Origin: Glandiceps talaboti
Taxonomy: Eukaryota > Hemichordata > Enteropneusta > Spengelidae
Reading direction: 5' to 3'
Assembly: GCF_964340395.1 (NCBI RefSeq)
Contig: NC_135563.1
Location: forward strand, 6,161,922 to 6,225,921
DNA: 64,000 bases
The notes beneath the pieces are model-generated. The model was not told the DNA's origin. It was given only the letters and a program-made list of their open reading frames with translations, and did not search any database. The position numbers and the translations under genes were made by a program. Below, piece after piece: positions 28,558 to 40,830 of the stretch. Within the stretch, counting starts at the first letter, position 1. Every line of letters starts with the position of its first letter.

Positions 28558-30262
28558 TTCAGATTTCCATGTCAGTGTTAAATCTGTATTCCTGACTGGA
28601 TCCTTTGTCCATGTATTATGTTTGGGATGTCTATCCACTCTATATAATTTTATATTCTTTAACACACAACTCAGAGTAAAACAAATTATCAAAGCAATTT
28701 TGTGGGGATGGGGGAGAGAAAAGAATCAGCCACATCCACTCATGTACACACACACACACACACACACACATGTATAGATACATTAAAGAAGAGTCTAAAC
28801 TTGATATATCTTTAACTTGGAGTGAACCCGTTTAATGTCAAAAACAACAGTGAAATAAAAAGAATTACAAGCACTGTACTCAAAAACAATCAGGCAACCG
28901 AACACCTCTAGATCTGTCATCGGTTTTCTGGCAAGGATGGAGACTACGTTCATGCCTGTCGTCCTTTGATGACTCTTGTGCGCTGTGCTCTTGGTACATG
29001 CTAATGTATCTTCATCATCCATACATCACTGCATCAGGAATGCCAGGATGACGTAGATCACAAGTTGGTGAGACAAGATGGTGAACTTTATACATTACAC
29101 TGTTGATAACATCGACAAAGAACAGTCTGATCTTACAAGGAGAAAGTGTTGACTTTGTCCATCCGGGAACACTGTCGACCAACAACGGGTAGACTAACCC
29201 ACCTTCTAATAAACGCTCTGGGCAACTCGTCAAGGTTTCCGGGGAGTAGACATTTCTCCAAATCTCTGTACCCATTCCATTACTCGAAGTAACACGAGTC
29301 GCAATCCATGGCATAATCTCAAGTCGGCTCCAGTTCCATTTTGTCAAGAAATGTGGAATCCAGATTGTTGGAAAGCTGATAACTGGGAACGGCCGACCCT
29401 TCATCATATATTTCATGAAACACTTGCTGTAGTAAATCAATTCATCTACAAGAAAGAAGCATAATTCAAACGGAGGTAGCGTAATCACGAACAAGTACGT
29501 AATATATATGCAAAACTTCACCATCCGAACTATAGGTGCAAGCTTCATTTTGTCAGAGTACAGATGACCAAAGTTATAGTGCTGCACGCCAAGCGATAGC
29601 AGAAACAATACATTCATTATATTATGGAACGTCACAATCGAATGTTGCCACTGGTGACGTTCTGGTAGTTGTTTTACAGCAACGCGAGATTTCGCGGATT
29701 CTGGTCTTTCTACAACACGATAGCAACGTTACACGGTGGATGGATGGATGGATGGGTGAATGTGTGTATGTATGTATGTATGTATGTATGTATGTATGTA
29801 TGTATGTATGTACGTATGTATGTCTCTGAGTCTCTCGCTCGCTCTCTCCGTACATGCATGTGTGATAATAAAATTGGAAGATAACATTAAAGGTTATGTG
29901 CAAATACAAGGAGTGTGGTTCAGTAGATTACACGATGCTCAACGCCTTGAAAAGTACATTGTTAGACCTACAATAGTTACATTTAAGAGTCATGAATATT
30001 CATTGCTCATCTAATCTATATCCATGAATAGCATTAGCATCAGTGTACCACTGAAAGAACAATTGAGGTGAAAACAAGTTTCATTTTGGTGTTTCATGGC
30101 AATCGAGCTAAATTTATATGATCATGAATCTTGAAACGACTATTCAGAAGCTAGCCTGAAAGATATAGGCTTTCCTTCCGGGGACCAAGGGTTGAACCTT
30201 TCAGACAGACTATTGAGAAGCCAAAGTTTATGAAAATACCTTTATTTCCTGGCGTGGTATTC
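28558..30262 (-). repeat. Tandem triplication, unit 1 (~1.70 kb)
   Basis: This unit starts near TTTCAGATTTCCATGTCAGTG and ends at CTTTATTTCCTGGCGTGGTA, where unit 2 begins with the same start. In plus-strand order it holds a (CA)n tract at 28746-28771, the conserved minus-strand frame, a (GGAT)n/(TGTA)n tract at about 29738-29823, and an AT-rich tail. Units 1 and 2 differ at roughly 2% of positions across the reading frame. Confidence 0.9.
29015..29617 (-). CDS. Unrecognised open frame, copy 1 of 3 (200 aa)
   Basis: The frame starts at ATG 29617 (MNVLFLLSLG, a hydrophobic, signal-like start) and ends at TGA 29015. A GTG at 29635 and upstream codons are also open, back to about 29730. A second hydrophobic segment follows at about residues 32-62 (KFCIYITYLFVITLPPFELC), then a soluble part with KWNWSRLEIMPWIATR and VYSPETLTSCPERLLEGG. 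I do not recognise the family. Compared with copy 2, I count about 13 nucleotide differences, about half of them synonymous. Since about three quarters of random changes would alter the protein, this hints at mild purifying selection. It may be one exon of a longer gene, or the coding part of an unknown repeat. Confidence 0.45.
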   Translation of the reverse strand: MNVLFLLSLGVQHYNFGHLYSDKMKLAPIVRMVKFCIYITYLFVITLPPFELCFFLVDELIYYSKCFMKYMMKGRPFPVISFPTIWIPHFLTKWNWSRLEIMPWIATRVTSSNGMGTEIWRNVYSPETLTSCPERLLEGGLVYPLLVDSVPGWTKSTLSPCKIRLFFVDVINSVMYKVHHLVSPTCDLRHPGIPDAVMYG

Positions 30263-30445
30263 AGATTTCCATTGTCAGTGTTAAATCTGTATTCCTGACT
30301 GGATCCTTTGTCCATGTATTATATTTGGGATGTCTACCCAGTCTATATATTTCTATATTCTTTAACACACAACTCAGAGTGAAACAAATTATCAAAGCAA
30401 TTTTGTGGAGATGGGGAGAGAAAAGAATCAGCCACATCCACTCAT

Positions 30446-30485
<40 letters not shown>

Positions 30486-31944
30486 AATACATCGTTAACT
30501 TGGAGTGAACCCATTTAATGTCAAAAACAACAGTGAAATAAAAAGAATTACAAGCACAGTACTCAAAAACAATCAGACAACCGAACACCTCTACATCAGT
30601 CTTCGTTTTTTTTGGCAAGAATGGAGATTGTACGTTCATGCCTGTCGTCCTTTGATGACTATCGTACGCTGTGCTTGGTACATGTTGTATATGTGTCTTC
30701 ATCATCCATACATCACTGCATCAGGAATACCAGGATGACGTAGATCACAAGTTGGTGAGACAAGATGGTGAACTTTATACATTACACTGTTGATAACATC
30801 GACAAAGAACAGTCTGATCTTACAGGGAGAAAGTGTTGACTTTGTCCATCCGGGAACACTGTTGACCAACAACGGGTATACGAACCCACCTTCTAATAAA
30901 CGCTCTGGGCAACTCGTCAAGGTTTCCGGGGAGTAGACATTTCTCCAAATCTCTGTACCTATTCCATTACTCGAAGTACCACGGGTCGCAATCCATGGCA
31001 TAATCTCAAGTCGGCTCCAGTTCCATTTTGTCAAGAAATGTGGAATCCAGATTGTTGGAAAGCTGATAACTGGGAACGGCCGACCCTTCATCATATATTT
31101 CATGAAACACTTGCTGTAGTAAATCAATTCATCTACAAGAAAGAAGCATAATTCAAACGGAGGTAGCGTAATCACGAATAAGTACGTAATATATATGCAA
31201 AACTTCACCATCCGAACTATAAGTGCAAGCTTCATTTTGTCAGAGTACAGATGACCGAAGTTGTAGTGATGCACGCCAAGCGATAGCAGAAACAATACAT
31301 TCATTATATTATGGAACGTCATAATCTAACGTTGCCACTGGTGACGTTCTGGTAGTTGTTTTACAGCAACGCGAGATTTCGCGGATTCTGGTCTTTCTAC
31401 AACACGATAGCAACGTTACACGGTGGATGGATGGATGGATGGGTGGATGAATGTATGTATGTATGTATGTATGTATGTATGTATGTATGTATGTATGTAT
31501 GTCTCTCTCTCGCTCGCTCTCTCTGTCTGTACATGCATGCATATGTGTGATAATAAAATTGGAAGATAACATTAAAGATTATGTACAAATACAAGGAGTG
31601 TGGTTCAGTAGATTACACGATGCTCAACGCCTTAAAAAGTACATTGTTAGACCTACAATAGTTACACTTAAGAGTCATGAATATTCATTGCTCATCTAAT
31701 CTATATCCATGAATAGCATTAGCATCAGTGTACCACTGAAAGAACAATTGAGGCGAAAAAAGTTTCATTTTGGTGTTTCATGGCAATCGAGCTAAATTTA
31801 TGTGATCATGAATCTTGAAATGACTATTCAGAAGCTATCCTGAAAGATATAGGCTTTCCTTCCAGGGACCAAGGGTTGAACCTTTCAGACAGACTATTCA
31901 GAAGCCAAAGTTTATGAAAATACCTTTATTTCCTGGCGTGGTAT
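30263..31944 (-). repeat. Tandem triplication, unit 2 (~1.68 kb)
   Basis: Same order as unit 1. The (CA)n at 30446-30480 is longer and the (TGTA)n is at 31450-31501. Unit 2 is very close to both neighbours, and the units meet without spacer. Confidence 0.92.
30702..31304 (-). CDS. Unrecognised open frame, copy 2 of 3 (200 aa)
   Basis: Full-length and uninterrupted, from the ATG at 31304 to TGA at 30702, with the same predicted N-terminal hydrophobic start as copy 1. Residue differences from copy 1 include Q/H, P/L, V/G, M/I, L/F and D/N, all single. No known domain recognised. See copy 1 for the selection argument. Confidence 0.45.
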   Translation of the reverse strand: MNVLFLLSLGVHHYNFGHLYSDKMKLALIVRMVKFCIYITYLFVITLPPFELCFFLVDELIYYSKCFMKYMMKGRPFPVISFPTIWIPHFLTKWNWSRLEIMPWIATRGTSSNGIGTEIWRNVYSPETLTSCPERLLEGGFVYPLLVNSVPGWTKSTLSPCKIRLFFVDVINSVMYKVHHLVSPTCDLRHPGIPDAVMYG

Positions 31945-32129
31945 TCAGATTTCCATTGTCAGTGTTAAATCTGTATTCCTGACTGGATCCATTCTACACG
32001 TATTATATCTGGGATGTCTACCCAGTCTATATAATTTTATATTCTTTAACACACAACTCAGAGTGAAACAAATTATCAAAGCAATTTTGTGGAGATGGGG
32101 AGAGAAAAGAATCAGCCACATCCACTCAT

Positions 32130-32198
<69 letters not shown>

Positions 32199-33616
32199 TA
32201 CGCATAGTCTAAACTAAATACATCGTTAACTTGGAGTGAACCCATTTAATGTCAAAAACAACAGTGAAATAAAAAGAATTACAAGCACAGTACTCAAAAA
32301 CAATCAGACAACCGAACACCTCTACATCAGTCTTCGTTTTTTTGGCAAGAATGGAGATTGTACGTTCATATGCATGCCTGTCGTCCTTTGATGACTATCG
32401 TACGCTGTGCTTGGTACAGGTTGTATATGTGTCTTCATCATCCATACATCACTGCATCAGGAATACCAGGATGACGTAGATCACAAGTTGGTGAGACAAG
32501 ATGGTGAACTTTATACATTACACTGTTGATAACATCGACAAAGAACAGTCTGGTCTTACAAGGAGAAAGTGTTGACTTTGTCCATCCGGGAACACTGTTG
32601 ACCAACAACGGGTATACGAACCCACCTTCTAATAAACGCTCTGGGCAACTCGTCAAGGTTTCCGGGGAGTAGACATTTCCCCAAATCTCTGTACCTATTC
32701 CATTACTAGGAGTAACACGGGTCGCAATCCATGGCATAATCTCAAGTCGGTTCCAGTTCCATTTTGTCAAGAAATGTGGAATCCAAATTGTTGAAAAGCT
32801 GACAACTGGGAACGGCCGACCCTTCATCATATATTTCATGAAACACTTGCTGTAGTAAATCAATTCATCTACAAGAAAGAAGCATAATTCAAACGGAGGT
32901 AGCGTAATCACGAATAAGTACATAATATATATGCAAAACTTCACCATCCGAACTATAGGTGCAAGCTTCATTTTGTCAGAGTACAGCAGATGATATTTTG
33001 AAGACCAAAGTGATGCACGCCAAGCGATAGCAGAAACAATACATTCATTATGTTATGGAACGTCACAATCGAACGTTGCCATTGGTGACGTTCCGGTAGA
33101 TGTTTTTCAACGCGAGATTTCGCGGATTCTGTACATTCTACAACACGATAGCAACACGATGTATGTATGTATGTATGTATGTATGTATGTATGTATGTAT
33201 CTCTCTCTCTGTACATGCATGTTTACGTGTGATTTACTAGAATTGGAAGATAACATGAAAGGTTATATGCACAAATACGAGTGTGGTTAAGAAGATTACG
33301 CTATGTTCAACGCGTTGAAAAATACATTGTTAGACCTACAATAGTTACATCATGAATATTAATTGCTCATTTAATCTATATTCATGAATAGCATTAGCAT
33401 CAGTGTACCACTGAAAGAACAATTGAGGCGAAAAAAGTTTCATTTTGGTATTTCATGGCAATCGAGGTAAATTTATATGATCATGAATCTTGAAACGACT
33501 ATTCAGAAGCTAGCCTGAAAGATATAGACTTTCCATCCGGGGACCAAGGGTTGAACCTTTCAGACAGACTATTGAGAAGCCAAATTTTATGAAAATACCT
33601 TGATTTCCTGGCGTGG
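31945..33616 (-). repeat. Tandem triplication, unit 3 (~1.67 kb)
   Basis: This unit carries the longest (CA)n (32131-32195) and a (TGTA)n at 33159-33199. It ends at GATTTCCTGGCGTGGCATT, after which the sequence becomes unique (CCCTTTAAAG...). Confidence 0.9.
32438..33060 (-). pseudogene. Unrecognised open frame, copy 3 of 3, 5' end frameshifted
   Basis: From the internal ATG at 32971 (MKLAPIVRMV) to the stop at 32438, the frame is open for 177 residues and matches copies 1 and 2. Upstream, an altered segment at about 32987-33010 replaces the bases coding YNFGHLYSD. It puts the N-terminal start (MNVLFLLSLG) into another frame that ends early (HHFGLQNIICCTLTK). If the frame is a gene, this copy lacks the normal N-terminus, or starts at the internal ATG. 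Confidence 0.45.
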
Positions 33617-36024
33617 CATTCCCTTTAAAGATAACGCCGGTGTTGACATAGCCAGGATTGATTAGAGCCTGTACATACATGTAACGATGTGTTATTTAGT
33701 AGTACTTTAATCTATGGCATATTAGATATACTATACTGATATCTGAAATGATAGATAAGGTTGCAATAAAGTTTATTATTACTATACGTTGCATGATTTT
33801 ACAAGGCGGGGAGGGGGGGGGGTATTGTAAAAGATTGCAAATTGCATTGTCTACATGCACTTAGTAATAGACAGTCAAGCCACAATACATGAATCTCCGG
33901 TTTTGAATTATTTACCAGGAATCGTAAGGACATCAAAAAAGTTGTATTCTGTTTGATCTAGAAGTACCGACTGTAGAAAGGGTAAGTTTCTATGACGGCT
34001 ACCTTTAGGCAGACAACGGCGTAGTTTGAATTGTAAGTTGATGAATAAATATCACTAATCAAATATTGATGTCAGGTGATATCTGTATTAGTTTCTATAT
34101 ATATATCGTTGACATGGCAACACAAATAATGGTTTTCAGTGTATTTAGGTATCATATATTCTGAGTGTTATCTCTTAATGTACGTTTTCACCATTCTAGT
34201 GATTGCCAGTCCTTATACATGTTTTACACTCAAGTAGCTGGAAAGAAATGGAAAGAACTAGTTTGTCTTGTTGCCCTTTAATAATAACCCGTTTCTGTTC
34301 TATCTCAAGTAATTTCTGTACACGTATATTTGACTAGCTTTGCGTTAGACAACTTCAGTATGTATTCCTTGCTAATTAATATTACCGCATGTCAGTGTAG
34401 CCTGGTAAATCACAAGACGTACGGCGTCTGACGGAGATGTTATTCCAATAAAGTGTAAAGATAGGATCAGTCAAGGAATTTTTTTAATTTAATATTTTGT
34501 TTTTAAAAATCTACTTGAAATTAATGTGATTCTGGCAACCCGAATGACAGATCATAACAGTCAATTCCTGTGCGTGGTATACACTTCCCATGTTTTAGAT
34601 AGGATTAACAAACACAGTTTGACACAGTTGTCTGACAAAAGTATAGACAAATTTGGTCCTTAAGAAATGAATGGTAATCTTTACGGCCCGGGTATGGGTT
34701 TTGCGGACCAAAGGTCCGGTTGTACGCCTGTACGCCGTAGTGCTTACCGAGGTCCACAAAATGTTTTTTTCTTTTATCATATACCCCATGTAGTGGCACG
34801 GAACCATTATTTTAATGACGTAATTACATAAATTGGCAGTGAAAAATTATTGTATTCGCAAAAACGTAAAAATATGAAGAAATTAACAAAGCCAAATCAC
34901 TGAACGAATGGATATCGATGAGCTAGCGCGCCACTTGCCAAATTTGGGCAAAGTGTTACATCAATGCATGTCATACATGTTGTTGTAATGTATGATACGG
35001 AAAATTGTTGCTCGGGTTCGATGCGCGTACTTTCCATTGAATTGATTGCAATGGAATCGATACTGGGCATATGATAATCCCCGATAATCCTACTTGTGGC
35101 TCCACTGATACTAATTTGAGATCCAGACAGCGAATCGTGCATGGGTCTTAATGTGTGTATTAATAAGTGTACAGTGATCGAGGAATGTGTTTTTTTCGAG
35201 TCCGGAGGTATTAGACATGTAAGTACACAAATACGACTACTGTAATAGTACGTTAGTCTATTAAAATGGAGAGTCGGCTTGTCCAGTAAAAAGCTTTGCC
35301 TCCAGCCTCATCCTTTAAGTGGAGCAACCCATTTCATATAAGTGGGACATGCATCCGTGCAATATTTACACTAATGATAGCAAATTACGCAGTTTTCTTT
35401 TGAAGTCGTCACGTTTCTCAAATCTTCTATACAACTCTAACCCTCTCACTCTTCTGAAATTACTATTACCATTGTTATCGTAACTATGCCATTGAAACAC
35501 ATACTGTGTATGTACTAAATGTAAAGAGTACTTTTCGTTGATTTCAGTATAGTTGTGACGTCTTTTCTAGATTTGAATAATCAAATGGGTAAAGTATTTC
35601 TTAAAGATAATAAGAGCATTAGTTTTACTTTCTTAAAAATATTAAGAGCATTGGTTTTACTTCGCATATTTTAACCTGTCGTTAGACCGTCTACAGGGCA
35701 TTTTCCGTTTTCGATCGCAATTATTATAAATTAATAAGCTATCTAAAAAATCACCGTTTGATTACTTTACATTTATATTGTCGACATTCGCCACCATCAT
35801 TTGAATGTCATAGTTAAAGCTTGAAACTTCTATACACCTCTAAATGTTCGTGTCTCGATATCACAAGATTCCATTTTCGATAGCAATGCGTTCATAAAAT
35901 GAAAGTCTTTCAAAGCTTCGATCACAAATTCAAACTTTCGTCTCAGCTACTGATTTCGTTTTCAATAATTATAGTTTTTTTTTTTAAACTGACAATCTTC
36001 AAAACTCTCTGTGTGTCTTGATAT
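33617..36024. other. Intergenic region, nothing recognised
   Basis: AT-rich unique-looking DNA with a G-run near 33815-33828. A minus-strand frame at 34605-34799 has a fairly normal composition but no start, splice context or family that I recognise. No tRNA or other RNA gene was seen. Confidence 0.5.
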
Positions 36025-37128
36025 CTATGTTGTTGATGTTTCCGCCACGGGCATTACAGTGTTATCGGTAGGTCTTGTTGGTGACACAGTGGCTGTAGAT
36101 GTCAAACGTCTCGGAAGTTCAGATGATACCGTTGATGGTCCAACACGGTTGCTTTCCACCATCGAATTTGAGCGACAGAAAAACACCTCGCGAAAGCCTT
36201 CACGAAACTGTTTGTTTTTGAAAGCATAAATAAACGGATTGGCACAGGAATTACACAGAGCCAATATCTGGACAGGTAGAAAATGAGATATCTTGAAGGA
36301 CGCCAAACCAATGTTGTGAAGAAACACCATCAACTGATCCGGGGTCCAGCAAACGACGAACGTTACGAATACGATCAACGTCATCTCGATGACTTTACGT
36401 CGGACACGGTCACGGGAACTTGATTGAGTGCCAGGTAGTGGTAAGCTTGCTCCCGATGTTGTGTTCTGAGGTGTTGTTTTAAGACTTTGCCATATTCTTA
36501 CATAGGCCCAAGTCATTGTGAAAAGTGGGATAAGGTAGGTAAAGAGAAAGAGAACCGTGCCGTGAACCAGAGCTGCCGTTCGCGTAGTAGAGTATGCACA
36601 CTCCCCATCAACTACTTTATGAAAAAGGGGAAAATTGATAAGTAACAGACACGGTAGCAGCCAAGATATAGCTATGCCAACAGCAGCCCATCTTCGAGTG
36701 AAGAATAGTCGATGCTTCACCGGATAGACAATCGCACACAGTCGCTCCAGGGTGATGGCAACCAGTTGATTCGTTGACGCCAGGACACTGATCCAAAAGA
36801 CATACCCAGCTTCAACCGCGACACATTGAAAGTGACGAACTCGGGGATCAGTCGATGGTAAAATCAGCCGAGAAAATACCGACACTACCCAAAGCAAAGA
36901 CGAAATCATATCTGTTACCGCTAAACTGGCAATGAAGTAGTTTGTCAGGTTTTGCAAAGATTTCTTGCGCAATATTGTAATGCACACCAGCATATTGCCG
37001 AAAACGCCGACAAGGCCAAACAGAATCTGGACAACATTAACGGGTTTCCAAAGCGATACAAGGAATACAATATCTTTAGCATCTGTTTCGTTTCTGCAAA
37101 CGGTATGATTTGTCTCGTTACTCGTCAT
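36025..37128 (-). CDS. Class A (rhodopsin-type) G-protein-coupled receptor, intronless
   Basis: 367 residues in one exon, ATG at 37128, TAG at 36025. Three N-glycosylation motifs (NET4, NHT7, NET13) lie in the N-terminus. Seven hydrophobic segments carry the class A marks: GN in TM1 (N45), LAVTD in TM2 (D73), C102 at the start of TM3 and C177 in extracellular loop 2 for the conserved disulphide, W156 in TM4, CWTP in TM6 (C260-P263) and NPFIY in TM7 (N297-Y301). The TM3 end reads LERL where most receptors have DRY or ERY. The third loop (about 216-243) is short and basic, and the C-terminus is Ser/Thr-rich without an obvious palmitoylation cluster beyond C318. The overall look is that of a peptide-receptor-like orphan. 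The ligand cannot be deduced. It would sit in the plasma membrane and couple to a G protein. Confidence 0.93.
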   Translation of the reverse strand: MTSNETNHTVCRNETDAKDIVFLVSLWKPVNVVQILFGLVGVFGNMLVCITILRKKSLQNLTNYFIASLAVTDMISSLLWVVSVFSRLILPSTDPRVRHFQCVAVEAGYVFWISVLASTNQLVAITLERLCAIVYPVKHRLFFTRRWAAVGIAISWLLPCLLLINFPLFHKVVDGECAYSTTRTAALVHGTVLFLFTYLIPLFTMTWAYVRIWQSLKTTPQNTTSGASLPLPGTQSSSRDRVRRKVIEMTLIVFVTFVVCWTPDQLMVFLHNIGLASFKISHFLPVQILALCNSCANPFIYAFKNKQFREGFREVFFCRSNSMVESNRVGPSTVSSELPRRLTSTATVSPTRPTDNTVMPVAETSTT

Positions 37129-37373
37129 ACTATAGACGGTCTTGAGTTAGTGTTACTTGTAAATTTCTGTCATTAATATGAAAAAGCTAATCAGTTAAAA
37201 CAACGATTGATCCGTCCCTATGTGCAGCATCCGTTGTTATCATCAATATACCAACTTGAAGTTCTACTACGCCGCGGCTTTGGTATTGACAGTCAGCACT
37301 TTTGTCATCTCCCACTTGCAAAGAGAATCCTAAGAAAATAGGAATAAAAATAACAGTCTCTCGTAAGTTGTCA

Positions 37374-37720
<347 letters not shown>

Positions 37721-39530
37721 CCCTGCCACCCTAACTTGAATTCAAAGTACTCATACATAGATTTACATTTTGTAAATGTTGACGAATATAATTGTACACA
37801 AGTACTTACTATCAACTTCGTACAGCTGTTTACCATGTAGACCAGTACCCCTCAAGAACATACACCCCCTTTCTCCTGAGCCTTAATGTCAGGTAGCTTT
37901 CATACACGCAACGTATACTAACTATATACATACAGCCAACTGTACAAACTATTGGTAAATTCCGTATAAGGAATATTGCCTGGAGCTCAGAAAATCAACA
38001 CGCCCATAATGTTGGAGATGACTCTGAGACGAAAGCGGTCGTTCACACATCCTGTACTTTTTAAACAGGACTTTTATCATTGGTTGCAGAATGTCGAACT
38101 CAACTGACGTAGCGTATGAACAAGAAATGTGTATTTATCAGGGCAATTTTTCATAATCACAAAAATCGAGTTCTTCGAGTAAAGATGACACGTCCTAGAT
38201 GCATGCGTACTCTATTTCTTCTCAATCTTTGTCATATCAAATCCTTGATGCATAAACTGAAATAATATGGAGATGTAATAAAATTAGGGATCACCAAATC
38301 GCCAAATAATGGGAAAATTAGACTCGTGCAAAGTTTACACACTTTTAAGCAGATGTGTCCCTTATATATATTATAATATTGAGTTTAGCAAACAAACACG
38401 AACTGATCGAAGATTTGTTTGCTCAATTCTTGGCTCATCAATCAATTCATAACTGAAGCGATACTTGTGTTCACACGTAAAGCCGTTTTATGGGAAACGC
38501 CACTCCAGAATATGATGGCATTTTCGTGAACTTTGGGTTCTGGAGAATCACTTCACGATTGCATACAGTCATGATGTACTTGTATTTTAAGGACACGCAT
38601 TGCCTTATGGGAGACAGCAGACATGCATACTTGATAGTAGCTGAACTTTAAATTTTCAGGACCCTGATGTGCCTTTACCCTCAAATAAAACATCCATTAA
38701 TATTTATGCTCTGTTGGTGAAAAAGTATGTCTGATAACTCCCATGAGACAATTTTAAGGGGAAGGACCTACGCTGAACAATGAACGAGGAAAATGTTTCA
38801 CCTCGGTTTACGTGTTTCTCCACAGTCGAGTCGAACGTAAGGGGCGGTCTATGGTTCTCATGACTCGCCCTAGTCTACACATGTGCACATTTCTTCATTC
38901 CGGCGAAATTGTAAAAAAAACGCCATCAACGACATGATTTGGAAAATATTACGTCACTGATTGTCATATGGAAATCTCATCAGCGCTACTGAGCGAAAAT
39001 TATCGTTTACAGGGAAATGTAATAAAACTAGTGGTTCAAAGTTTAAATTTCTTTCTGACTTCAATTGTCATTTCTTTCAGACTGTTAAATTACGACGACT
39101 ATGAATTAAAAGTATCTGCCTTTTTTTGAATACTTTATTTTTACAGACCAATCACGGGTGTTATGATGAGAAATATAGACCTGAGTATGAGCGCCCAAAG
39201 TGATATAAAATCACTCGAGTGAATCAATATTTTACAAAAAATGGCTTTTATTTCTCATAGTGGCGTTTAAAATTGCGTTCTTGTAGTTTTGACAAGACAA
39301 TTACCAACAACCCAGTACAAATAAATGAAATCAACAAAATTCTGTCTCACATCGCGTCTTTTTCCGATCAGATTATTAAAAAAGAGAACTGTCTTTAATT
39401 TTTTATTTGTAGCCTTTAAGCTCTGTTTACACATCATATCTCTATCACCATTAAATATGAAATGAAGCCTGAGATAGTTTGACCATCATATAGTTACCAA
39501 CATGTATCTTGCAATTGGTGTGCAGTATAA
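37721..39530. other. Intergenic region upstream of the GPCR, nothing recognised
   Basis: AT-rich DNA without a convincing frame, RNA gene or repeat. Any GPCR 5' untranslated exon would lie here or in the block before it. Confidence 0.45.
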
Positions 39531-39534
39531 TATG

Positions 39535-39767
39535 TGCATTATATATATATATACATCATATATATACATATATATTACATATACATCAGTATATGTAAAT
39601 GTCTATGCTGGCGTAAACAGTACTTACATACGTATGTAGAGCAGTGTAGATACACAGTATCAAGCAAGGTAAAACAGAAGCCGTCACACAGCATTTCACA
39701 GTGTTGCGATCATCAGACGATGATGGAGCGTGAGACACTGTGTAACGGCTTCTGGTTATCTTGCTTG

Positions 39768-39845
<78 letters not shown>

Positions 39846-39855
39846 CTTGGTACTG

Positions 39856-39920
<65 letters not shown>
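39535..39920. repeat. Palindromic element flanked by (AT)n arrays
   Basis: The arms 39658-39691 and 39737-39770 are near-perfect inverted copies (TATCAAGCAAGGTAAAACAG against the complement of CTGGTTATCTTGCTTGATA), separated by about 45 bases. The inner part has ATCATCAGACGATGAT. (AT)n runs surround it: 39541-39594, 39772-39841 and 39859-39919. It resembles a small non-autonomous element inserted in, or generating, TA repeats. Confidence 0.8.
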
Positions 39921-40790
39921 CTTTGTGTAAGGAAAGTTCAGAAAATTTTGTAAAACTTGTTTTCCTTAGCTTGTCGTTCCACAACATTAAAAATGTGGGG
40001 TTTTTTCAATCTTTCTACCAGGGCATGTGAAACTGTATAAATTATTTAATTACATAGGGTAGTGAGTTCCAATAGGTACGTCATGTTGGCTTCTAAACCG
40101 GGGCCAGGGAATGATAGTTGATAGCGTGACACGAATGTCGTATCTTTCGAATTCAGACTAGGTCAAGTACCACGTGGACTTGAATACGGACCAAAACTTG
40201 TATATATTGACAACTGTATTAGAAAAATATAGTAGTTGATCTAATTGTTTACTTAAAGTGTAAGCTTATAATGCATTCTTAATCCGCTCGCTCAGAATTT
40301 TATTGAAGTTGTTTATTTATTTTGTTTTACTTACAATATCTTTAGATGTCATCGCAGTAGATGGTATTGATGCTATAAATGCCATTGTCTCCGAGGAGGA
40401 GGGGACGACGCGTAAGCACATTCCCATAGCACCATTCTCGAATATTTTAGACAGTGCCGTAAAGAGGGCTGTGGTTTACAATGTCTAGACGTCGACGTCG
40501 TACGTATTGACCCGCTAGTTATGATCATGTTACCGCATATGATAGCGCCCCCAATGTCATTTATCAAAATTACTTCGATTTTAACGTGTTCATATTATCC
40601 GCCGTCCTTGATTTATTCCTGTCAAGTGTATTGGGTGGTTATAAACTGTTCATAAACAAGGCTTATAAACCAACCTAAAGCAAGTTAATCTACAGTATAC
40701 ACTAAATGTTTATGTTTTCTTTTGAATTTAACATACCCCAAACATCTCATAAGTATATCATAGTCTAATATTTCAAAGTTTGTGTATATA
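39921..40790. other. Intergenic region, nothing recognised
   Basis: No gene supported. A 61-codon frame at 40303-40488 begins with TTG and not ATG, so its signal-peptide look is not meaningful. Confidence 0.45.
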
Positions 40791-40830
40791 CTTTTCTTCA
40801 ATAAATTTCAATTCAATTCAATTCAATATA
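40791..40830 (+). repeat. Possible LINE 3' tail with (AATTC)n
   Basis: TTCTTCAATAAATTTCAATT is followed by three to four ATTCA pentamers. Short 3'-terminal simple repeats after an AATAAA-like stretch are typical of L2/CR1-type LINEs. I see no reverse transcriptase upstream, so at most a truncated copy is present. Confidence 0.35.

Noticed and set aside
30180-30220. tRNA-like GGTTGAACC motif in the triplicated units
   Set aside because: It is a short palindrome without cloverleaf arms or a B-box/A-box pair.
34605-34799. Possible exon (HFVDLGKHYGVQAYNRTFG, minus strand)
   Set aside because: Composition is fairly protein-like, but I recognise no family and found no convincing splice pair or partner exon.
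39690-39740. Hammerhead ribozyme in the palindromic element
   Set aside because: The minus strand has CTGATGA followed later by GAAA, but the bases between cannot form stem II and no stem III or cleavage-site match is visible.
40303-40488. 61-residue protein with an apparent signal peptide
   Set aside because: It starts at TTG, not ATG, and shows no splice or family support.
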